A stretch of 11,304 nt of DNA from Clostridia bacterium (GTDB lineage: Bacteria > Bacillota > Clostridia > UMGS1883), in NCBI GenBank assembly GCA_017468215.1, contig JAFUJG010000046.1, positions 1-11,304 of the forward strand, read 5' to 3'. The translations under genes were made by a program, and so were the position numbers. Under the pieces are notes generated by a model, which saw only the letters and a list, made by a program, of their open reading frames with translations, was not told the origin of the DNA and searched no databases. The number at the start of each line of letters is the position of its first letter. Within the stretch, counting starts at the first letter, position 1. Below are positions 6,158 through 11,304 of the stretch, one piece after another.

Positions 6158-6631
6158 ATGACAGCGGAAAAAATGAAGAAATATCCAGGCATGGTTGTTG
6201 TAAAAAAGGAAACAGAAGTAAGGCTTAAGAAGCTTCGTGAGGAAATTGAGGAGCTTGAGGGCAGAATGAGCCGTGCACAGCGTAAATGCGAGGACAACAG
6301 TAAGGTTGTAACGCTCCTTGAAATTAAACAGGAAAGGCTCAGGGTAACACAGTCATTACTTGATAAGATTGAACGTTCAACCCTAGAAGTAGAGGAGGCT
6401 CTTGATAAAATAGCACCCTCACTCACACCATTGGAGCACGTTGTTATTTTAAAGCTTTATATCGAGGGCTTAAGGTGGAACCAGCTGATGGACCTTTTGC
6501 AGACAAATCCCGAATATTCACGTTTTTGTTACGAAAGAAGCACATATATGCGTGCTCACAGAAGTGCTCTTGACAAGCTTATGACCCTTGATGATGAGGA
6601 ACAAAGTGTCTCCGATACTCCTTGGCAATAG
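6158..6631 (+). CDS. Phage-like regulator, coiled coil plus sigma-region-4-like HTH (ArpU/RinA/DUF1492-like)
   Basis: This 157-residue protein has a Lys/Glu-rich coiled coil (about residues 15-85, with regularly spaced Leu) followed by a helix-turn-helix-like region at 89-142. That region carries LTPLEHVVILKLYIEGLRWNQLMDLL and later YERSTYMRAHRSALDKLMTL. This layout resembles small phage regulators of the ArpU, RinA or DUF1492 groups, which act late in phage development on structural or packaging genes; the resemblance is from pattern memory, not a search. An AAAGGAG at 6144-6150 lies 7 nt before the ATG. It is divergent from the Xre-S24 repressor, and its promoter start overlaps a candidate operator, so it is probably repressed until the repressor is cleaved. 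No phage structural genes are present. The target genes are unknown. Confidence 0.7.
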   Translation: MTAEKMKKYPGMVVVKKETEVRLKKLREEIEELEGRMSRAQRKCEDNSKVVTLLEIKQERLRVTQSLLDKIERSTLEVEEALDKIAPSLTPLEHVVILKLYIEGLRWNQLMDLLQTNPEYSRFCYERSTYMRAHRSALDKLMTLDDEEQSVSDTPWQ

Positions 6632-6641
6632 TTGCAACTAA

Positions 6642-6758
6642 AAATTACAGAGGAGCAAACACACGGTCAACCGCATCTATTCTGACCGCACCTACGGTTT
6701 GTCAATCATGGGCGGTTTCCGAGTCTTGCGAGGAAATTCTCACACGGCAATAGAATAA
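6642..6758 (+). other. Possible decayed ORF fragment in the gap after the phage-like regulator
   Basis: The stretch between 6632 and 6764 has no credible complete gene. One frame stays open from 6642 to a TAA at 6756-6758 and reads NRIYSDRTYGLSIMGGFRVLRG in its centre (shown in part: DRTYGLSIMGGFRVLR). The GGFRVLR ending is reminiscent of the C-terminus of formylglycine-generating-enzyme-like (SUMF1) proteins. There is no start codon with a ribosome binding site, so if real it is a remnant. The match is weak and short. Confidence 0.2.
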
Positions 6759-6764
6759 GATTTA

Positions 6765-6809
6765 TTTTTCACTTTATAGGAAATGCGAAATTTCCTATAA
6801 AGTGAAAAA
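6765..6809. repeat. 45-nt perfect palindrome with 20-bp arms
   Basis: Arms 6765-6784 and 6790-6809 are exact reverse complements around a 5-nt GCGAA loop. The arms begin TTTTTCAC and end GTGAAAAA, so the transcript has no U tail on either strand and it is not a standard intrinsic terminator. The right-hand AAAAA (6805-6809) is shared with the next terminator, where it would pair with that terminator's T run. It could be a relic of a small inverted-repeat element, a transcript-stabilising hairpin or a protein site. Confidence 0.8.
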
Positions 6810-6841
6810 GCACCGTAAGCCTTATGGCTTGCGGTGTTTTT
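6806..6841. terminator. Two-way intrinsic terminator
   Basis: An 11-bp stem (arms 6811-6821 and 6826-6836, one G-T pair) with a TTAT loop is flanked by AAAA on the left and TTTTT on the right, so it can work in both directions. On the + strand it ends transcripts from the phage-like regulator; on the - strand it ends the SLOG gene, whose stop codon overlaps its edge. Confidence 0.88.
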
Positions 6842-7337
6842 ATTCGTATATATTTCTCATTCTTATTTGTCTGAATATCGATGTAGGTTCTGCCCACATA
6901 ATATCCACGCCATGCTTTTCGGCATATTTTACGGTATTTTCCGTGCCACCCTTTTCGCCCTGAAAAATTGCGATAACAAGGGAGGAATTATCCACCATCC
7001 ATTTGTTACGCTTCTGAAATGCGTGTATGGAATATGAAGGCATAACAGTGTACACAAAATCTGCCTTTTGAATTATATGTGGAGCATTTTTTCAAAAATA
7101 GGGAAAGGGAAGTGCACATACGAGCTTTACCTCAGTGTGAAGAAGTTTTAGGTCGAGCACAGCTTCAGCCGCCCATACATCAACCCCTCTTGCCAGGCCT
7201 GTTATAAAGGTTGTGTAACCCAGGCCTATGGCATTTTCAATGCTCCTGCATAAAAGTGCTCGGGCATCTTTTTCGCTCATATGAAGTTTTTCCGGCCTGT
7301 GTCCTGTAAAGGCACAGGTTTTTTCTTTTTCAAGCAT
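6840..7337 (-). pseudogene. SLOG/DUF1273 (YpsA-like) protein gene interrupted by in-frame TGA
   Basis: The first 81 codons encode the N-terminal part of a SLOG-fold protein: AFTGHRPEKL, FITGLARGVDVWAAE and LVCALPFP. A TGA at 7092-7094 then stops the frame. In the same frame the rest of the family continues: ADFVYTVMPSYS, FQKRNKWMVDNSS, and FQGEKGGTENTVKYA, ending in TAA at 6840-6842. In relatives I recall an extra stretch of about ten or more residues with a conserved Trp between PFP and the AD motif, so a small deletion may accompany the stop. SLOG proteins bind nucleotide-like ligands and are common on mobile elements; the role of this one is unknown. It starts at ATG 7337 with GAGG 10 nt upstream and has a consensus promoter, so the damage looks recent. 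Confidence 0.85.
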
Positions 7338-7362
7338 TATTAATCAGCCTCACTTCGGAAAT

Positions 7363-7391
7363 ATTATATAAAAAATAAAAAATACTGTCAA
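7363..7391 (-). promoter_or_regulatory. Consensus sigma-A promoter of the SLOG gene
   Basis: On the - strand: perfect TTGACA (7386-7391), 17-nt A/T spacer, perfect TATAAT (7363-7368). It lies about 26 nt upstream of the SLOG start codon and is adjacent to the divergent TauE/SafE promoter region. Confidence 0.9.
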
Positions 7392-7395
7392 TGGA

Positions 7396-7401
7396 TATAA
7401 T
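7396..7401 (+). promoter_or_regulatory. Possible -10 box of the TauE/SafE pair, implying a leaderless transcript
   Basis: A perfect TATAAT lies only 6 nt before the ATG at 7408. Transcription would begin at or next to the start codon. No -35 box is visible at the usual distance (7373-7378 is all A/T), and no ribosome binding site precedes the ATG. Confidence 0.4.
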
Positions 7402-7407
7402 AGCTGC

Positions 7408-7761
7408 ATGAAGAAAATAAAAAATATTTTGTGGGGAATACCCATAGGCTTTGTGAACGGATTTTTCGGCTCGGGAGGCGGTGTTGTGGCGGTATTGGTG
7501 CTTAAGAAATTTCTTGAAGTGGAGGCAAGAAAAGCACACGCTACTGCTCTTGGGATAATACTGCCTCTTTCCTGTGCATCCCTTATTATGTACGGCGGCA
7601 AAACAAAGGTAGATGTTATGCTGGTGCTGCTATGCGCTGTAGGCGGAAGCGTGGGCGCCTTTCTGGGAGCAAAATTTTTAAGTCGCATACCAAAGAGGTG
7701 GCTTAAAATACTGTTCGGTGCAGTTATGATAATTTCAGGGATAAGGCTGGTGGCAATGTGA
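7408..7761 (+). CDS. Half-size TauE/SafE (TSUP) family membrane protein, first of a pair
   Basis: TSUP transporters move organic or sulfur-containing anions such as sulfite or sulfoacetate, and usually have about 250 residues formed from two similar halves. This 117-residue protein is only one half. It has the signature NGFFGSGGGVVAVLVLK at 17-33, the ATALGIILPLS segment, and about four membrane helices ending in KILFGAVMIISGIRL. The second half follows at once as a separate gene overlapping by 4 nt. The two probably assemble as a heterodimer equal to one full transporter (inference). No ribosome binding site is seen before the ATG at 7408. The substrate cannot be inferred. Confidence 0.85.
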   Translation: MKKIKNILWGIPIGFVNGFFGSGGGVVAVLVLKKFLEVEARKAHATALGIILPLSCASLIMYGGKTKVDVMLVLLCAVGGSVGAFLGAKFLSRIPKRWLKILFGAVMIISGIRLVAM

Positions 7762-8117
7762 TAGCAATTCTGGCAGGGTTCTTTTCCGGGATAATTTCGG
7801 GTATGGGAATAGGCGGAGGTATGATATTAATTCCTACCCTGGTATTTTTCCTGTTCCTTAATCAGCAGACAGCACAAGCAATAAATCTGTGGTATTTTTT
7901 GCCTACGGCAATAATAGCAATCTGTGTGCATATAAAAAACAAACAGATTGAGGTGAAAAAATGCCTGTATCTTATTTTGGGCGGTGTTCCTGCGGCACTT
8001 TTGGGGGCGTATCTTGCCCTGCGGCTTGATGCCGTGCTTTTAGGCAAAATGTTTGGAGCTTTTTTGGCATTTTTCGGGGCAAAAGAGATATTCGACGGCT
8101 TTACAAACAGAAAATAA
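7758..8117 (+). CDS. Half-size TauE/SafE (TSUP) family membrane protein, second of a pair
   Basis: This 119-residue protein repeats the family signature: AGFFSGIISGMGIGGGMILIPTL (residues 6-28, key GIGGG at 17-21), a QAINLWYFLPTA segment, and about four membrane helices. It starts at GTG 7758 within the GTGA that also holds the TGA stop of the first half, so translation is probably coupled. The two halves are clearly homologous at the Gly-rich motif but diverged elsewhere, which fits an ancient duplication left unfused, or a fused gene later split. Its 3' end contains the promoter of mutS2. Confidence 0.86.
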   Translation: MIAILAGFFSGIISGMGIGGGMILIPTLVFFLFLNQQTAQAINLWYFLPTAIIAICVHIKNKQIEVKKCLYLILGGVPAALLGAYLALRLDAVLLGKMFGAFLAFFGAKEIFDGFTNRK

Positions 8118-8128
8118 GGTGATATAAT
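8100..8128 (+). promoter_or_regulatory. Sigma-A promoter of mutS2
   Basis: TTTACA (8100-8105), 17-nt spacer, and perfect TATAAT (8123-8128). The -35 box lies within the last codons of the second TauE/SafE gene. It gives mutS2 a leader of about 36 nt. Confidence 0.75.
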
Positions 8129-8170
8129 AATTAAAATCAGTAATTAAAGGAAAACTATTGGTAAAAAGCT

Positions 8171-10531
8171 ATGGATAAAAAATCGCTTAATGTATTGGAA
8201 TTTGATAAAATAAAACAGATGCTTTTGAATGAAGCTGTTACACAGGGAGCGAAAAGCAAATGTGAGAGTCTTCTTCCTCAGGAGGACCGATATCAGGTGG
8301 AACGAAGCCTTAAAGAAACAAGCGAGGCTGAGAGCCTTGTTATTAAAAAGGGTACACCGCCACTATCACCTGTGGGTGAGGTTAAGGGCAGTGTTCTGCG
8401 TGCTGAGGCAGGGGGTGTGCTTTCTGCAAGAGAGCTTCTTAACTGTGCACATGTTCTTAGGGTAGCGTCGGATATTGCCTCGTATATCGATGAGGATGAT
8501 TTTGAAGAAAATTATCCTATGATTTCGGAAATTACAAGAGGTCTTTTTACTGATAAAAGAACAAGTTCAAAAATCATTTCGGCAATTATTTCAGAGGAAG
8601 AAATTGCCGACGATGCCAGCCAGACACTTTTTAATCTTCGAAGGAAGGTTAAAAGCTTCGAGTCGCAGATACGTGAAACACTGAACAGCATGATACGCAA
8701 CCAGAAGTATTCTGCAGCATTACAGGATGCAATCGTAACAATGCGAGGCGACAGGTTTGTTGTTCCGGTTAAAAGTGAGCATCGCAGCACAGTGCCGGGC
8801 ATTGTGCACGATTCCTCCTCGTCCGGTGCCACAATATTTGTGGAGCCTATGGCAGTTGTGGAAATTAACAACCGTATCCGTGAGTGTAAGCTGCAGGAAA
8901 AAGAGGAGATTGAAAAAATCCTTCAGCATTTTTCCAACCTCATAGCCGAGGATGCACCGGGCTTAAAGCGTGATAGCGACATTATCACAAGCTTTGACTT
9001 TGCCTTTGCGAAAGGAAGGCTGAGCACAAGGATGTCGGGCGTGGAGCCTGAGATTAATGCAGACGGTATTATCGATATAAAAAAGGGCAGGCATCCGCTT
9101 TTGGACAAGAAAAGCGTTGTACCTACCGACATTTATCTTGGTGAGAGCTTTGATACTCTCGTTATCACAGGTCCTAACACAGGCGGTAAGACCGTTGCAC
9201 TGAAAACCTTAGGCATCTTAACTATTATGGCACAGTCGGGTCTTCATATACCTGCTCAGAGCGGCAGTAAAATTTCGGTTTTTGAAAATGTTTTTGCAGA
9301 TATCGGTGACGAGCAGAGCATTGAACAAAGTCTTTCTACCTTTTCGGCACACATGGTAAACATTGTCCGTATACTTAAAGAGGCAAATTATTCCTCACTT
9401 GTGCTTTTTGACGAGCTTGGTGCAGGCACAGACCCCGTCGAGGGTGCGGCACTTGCCGTTGCAATCCTTGAGAGAGTTAACCAAATGGGCGCAAAATGTG
9501 CTGCAACAACACACTACAGCGAAATAAAGCTGTATGCATTGGAAACAGACAGAGTTGAAAATGCCGCATGCGAATTTGATGTTACAACCCTCAGACCTAC
9601 CTATAAGCTTCTTATAGGTGTTCCCGGTAAGAGTAACGCTTTTGCAATTTCGAAAAGGCTGGGTCTTGAGGAGGATATAATCGGCAGGGCAAAAAAGCTT
9701 GTGGACGGCGAATCCACAAAGTTTGAGGATGTTATTTCCTCGCTGGAAGAAACCAGAAAGCTTGCTGAGCTCGACGCCGAAAAGGCAGAGGAAGCCAGAG
9801 CCCAAAGCGAAAAAGAAAAAGCAAGGGCAGAAAGGGAAAGAGCATCCATTGAAAAACAGAAGGAAAAAATCCTTCGTGATGCCCGTGAGGATGCTAAGAA
9901 AATTTACGAAAGAGCAAAAAAAGAAGCCGACGAGATTATAAAGGAGATGCGTAAGGGAGCCAAGGATGCACAAAAGCTTGATGCAGAACGCCAGAAACTT
10001 AAAAAAGGTCTGGGCGAGGTTGAGGAAAAGCTCAGCGAAAATGTGTTCAAGCAGAAAAATCCCCCCATTGACCCCAAAAAGCTTCTTTTGGGTCAGGCAG
10101 TTGAGGTTACCAGCATGGGGCAGACAGGTAAGGTTTTATCATTGCCGGATAAAAACGGAAACCTTAACGTGCAGGTCGGAATTCTTAAAATGAATGTTAA
10201 TATCTCTGCACTAAGGCTTGCTCAGGAAAAGAAAGAAAAAGAAAAAAAGGGAGCAGGGCTTAAAATTTCCACAGGTAAGAGCATGCATGTAAAGAGCGAG
10301 CTTGACCTTAGAGGGTATCTTGTGGATGAAGCACTTATTGAGCTTGACAAATATCTTGACGATGCGACCCTTTCGGGCTTGGACAGCGTGAGAATTATTC
10401 ACGGCAAGGGTACCGGTGCACTCCGAAGTGCCATTTGGGAATTTTTAAGAAGACACCACCACGCAAAAAGTTTCAGACAAGGTGCTTTCGGCGAAGGTGA
10501 CTTAGGCGTTACGATTATAGAAATAAAGTAG
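8171..10531 (+). CDS. mutS2: MutS2 ATPase/endonuclease with C-terminal Smr domain (RqcU)
   Basis: MutS2 is a MutS-like ATPase without mismatch-recognition domains. In Bacillus subtilis it binds collided ribosomes and splits them for rescue, and in other species it is reported to suppress recombination. The 786-residue protein has a coiled core and clamp (about 1-300), Walker A GPNTGGKT at 334-341, Walker B LFDELGAGTDP around 412-422, and TTHYSEIK shortly after. A long Lys/Glu/Ala-rich coiled coil (about 515-640) follows, then a KOW-like beta segment. The Smr nuclease-like domain has LDLRG at 711-715 and HGKGTG at 744-749. Length is normal. The ATG at 8171 matches the usual MDKKSLNVLEFDKI-type start, but the nearest ribosome binding site (AAAGG, 8146-8150) is 20 nt away, so initiation may be weak. 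It probably shares a transcript with the DAHP synthase gene 27 nt downstream. Confidence 0.96.
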   Translation: MDKKSLNVLEFDKIKQMLLNEAVTQGAKSKCESLLPQEDRYQVERSLKETSEAESLVIKKGTPPLSPVGEVKGSVLRAEAGGVLSARELLNCAHVLRVASDIASYIDEDDFEENYPMISEITRGLFTDKRTSSKIISAIISEEEIADDASQTLFNLRRKVKSFESQIRETLNSMIRNQKYSAALQDAIVTMRGDRFVVPVKSEHRSTVPGIVHDSSSSGATIFVEPMAVVEINNRIRECKLQEKEEIEKILQHFSNLIAEDAPGLKRDSDIITSFDFAFAKGRLSTRMSGVEPEINADGIIDIKKGRHPLLDKKSVVPTDIYLGESFDTLVITGPNTGGKTVALKTLGILTIMAQSGLHIPAQSGSKISVFENVFADIGDEQSIEQSLSTFSAHMVNIVRILKEANYSSLVLFDELGAGTDPVEGAALAVAILERVNQMGAKCAATTHYSEIKLYALETDRVENAACEFDVTTLRPTYKLLIGVPGKSNAFAISKRLGLEEDIIGRAKKLVDGESTKFEDVISSLEETRKLAELDAEKAEEARAQSEKEKARAERERASIEKQKEKILRDAREDAKKIYERAKKEADEIIKEMRKGAKDAQKLDAERQKLKKGLGEVEEKLSENVFKQKNPPIDPKKLLLGQAVEVTSMGQTGKVLSLPDKNGNLNVQVGILKMNVNISALRLAQEKKEKEKKGAGLKISTGKSMHVKSELDLRGYLVDEALIELDKYLDDATLSGLDSVRIIHGKGTGALRSAIWEFLRRHHHAKSFRQGAFGEGDLGVTIIEIK

Positions 10532-10558
10532 TTTACACCAAGAAAGGATATGACAAAA

Positions 10559-11304
10559 ATGAGTATGAATTTTATCAGAAAGCTTCCACTTCCCATGGAT
10601 ATGAAGGAAAAATATCCTATCAGCATGAAGGTTGCAGAAACTATTCAGAAAAGAAACGATGCGATTAAGGATGTATTTGCAGGCAGAAGCGACAAGTTTG
10701 CACTTATTATTGGTCCTTGCAGTGCAGACAGAGAAGATGCTGTTATGGATTACATGTATAAGCTTAAGGATTTGCAGGATAAGGTAGAGGACAAAATACT
10801 CATTATCCCCCGCATATACACAAACAAGCCCAGAACAACAGGCGAGGGCTACAAGGGTATGGCTTCCCAGCCCGACCCCACAAAAAAGCCGGATTTGTAC
10901 GAGGGTCTTCTGTCTATCAGAAGGTTACATACAAGAGCCATTGAAGAAACAGGCTTTACATGTGCCGACGAAATGCTCTATCCCGAAAACTACCGTTATC
11001 TTTCCGATGTTTTAGGCTATGTTGCAATCGGTGCAAGAAGCGTTGAAAATTAGCAGCACCGTCTCACCGCATCAGGCATTGAGCTTCCTGTTGGCATGAA
11101 AAACCCCACAGCAGGCGACTACAGCGTAATGCTCAATTCCATTGTGGCAGCACAGAGAAGCCATATGTTTGTATACCGTGGCTGGGAGGTTGAAACAACA
11201 GGCAACCCCTATGCACATGCAATACTGCGTGGTTATGTGAATAAGCAGGGTGCAAGCCACCCCAACTATCACTACGAGGACCTTGCTCTTCTGCACGAGA
11301 TGTA
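10559..11304 (+). pseudogene. aroF: Class I DAHP synthase gene broken by an in-frame TAG (3' end outside window)
   Basis: DAHP synthase joins phosphoenolpyruvate and erythrose 4-phosphate in the first step of the shikimate pathway. The first 164 codons carry the class I motifs LIIGPCSADRED (49-60), KPRTTGEGYKG (90-100), ADEML and GARSVEN (158-164). A TAG at 11051-11053 follows. The same frame then continues with QHRLTASG, PVGMKNPTAGD, RGWEV and NPYAHAILRGY to the window edge, so nothing but the stop is wrong. The TAG holds the place of the Gln before the HR pair; CAG to TAG is one base. The short product would lack the PEP-binding Arg and all later metal ligands. ATG 10559 is chosen because AGGA (10545-10548) is 10 nt away; ATG 10550 is too close. 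The paralogue symbol (aroF or aroG) is uncertain. Confidence 0.85.

Noticed and set aside
6765..6809. Intrinsic terminator
   Set aside because: The hairpin ends in A residues and is not followed by a T run on either strand; the real terminator is the next hairpin.
7092..7094. Selenocysteine insertion at the TGA of the SLOG gene
   Set aside because: The family has no Cys or Sec at this place that I know of, surrounding residues look deleted, and no SECIS-like hairpin just downstream was recognised.
9395..9973. 192-codon - strand frame opposite the MutS2 coiled coil
   Set aside because: The Phe/Cys-rich product is the antisense reading of Lys/Glu-rich codons, a common artefact.
7092..11053. 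An altered genetic code (TGA and TAG as sense codons) explaining both broken genes
   Set aside because: TAG ends ribU (592-594, inside its terminator), the phage-like regulator (6629-6631) and mutS2 (10529-10531). TGA ends the VanZ-like gene and the first TauE half at natural overlaps. Both therefore act as stops here.

Overview
The window looks like a chromosomal segment of a low-to-moderate GC, spore-forming Clostridia (Firmicutes), probably a gut-type anaerobe. The evidence is a SpoIIR gene with a sigma-F-type promoter, a RibU-type ECF substrate-binding protein, MutS2 with a C-terminal Smr domain, strong AGGAGG-type ribosome binding sites, and several near-consensus sigma-A promoters. No species can be named from sequence alone.

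Left part (1-2160): ribU, spoIIR and trmB lie on the + strand, each in its own transcription unit (terminator after ribU, sigma-F-like promoter before spoIIR, sigma-A promoter before trmB). After trmB comes a short array of small hairpins separated by TTTCAT/TTTCAC, then a two-way terminator shared with a convergent tRNA-Leu(UAA) gene on the - strand.

Middle (2209-5356): a tightly packed + strand operon holds an SGNH/GDSL esterase-like protein, a VanZ-like membrane protein, a CpsB/YwqE-type PHP phosphatase and prephenate dehydrogenase (tyrA). The genes overlap or nearly touch, and the operon ends in a two-way terminator.

Accessory-looking part (5355-7391): an Xre-HTH/S24 LexA-like repressor faces away from a small coiled-coil plus HTH protein that resembles phage ArpU/RinA/DUF1492 regulators. 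The two core promoters between them each contain or touch a TATCA-N7-TGATA inverted repeat, so this looks like a phage-type genetic switch with no phage around it. Next come an apparent ORF remnant, a 45-nt perfect palindrome, a two-way terminator, and a SLOG/DUF1273 (YpsA-like) gene interrupted by an in-frame TGA although its promoter is consensus. I infer a decayed mobile-element island.

Right part (7396-11304): two half-size TauE/SafE (TSUP) membrane proteins overlap by 4 nt. They are followed by mutS2 and then a class I DAHP synthase gene whose frame is broken by one TAG codon beside the conserved active-site HR. The reading frame continues intact to the window edge. tyrA and the DAHP synthase are both aromatic amino acid biosynthesis genes. 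TAG and TGA both serve as ordinary stops elsewhere in the window, so a changed genetic code is unlikely.
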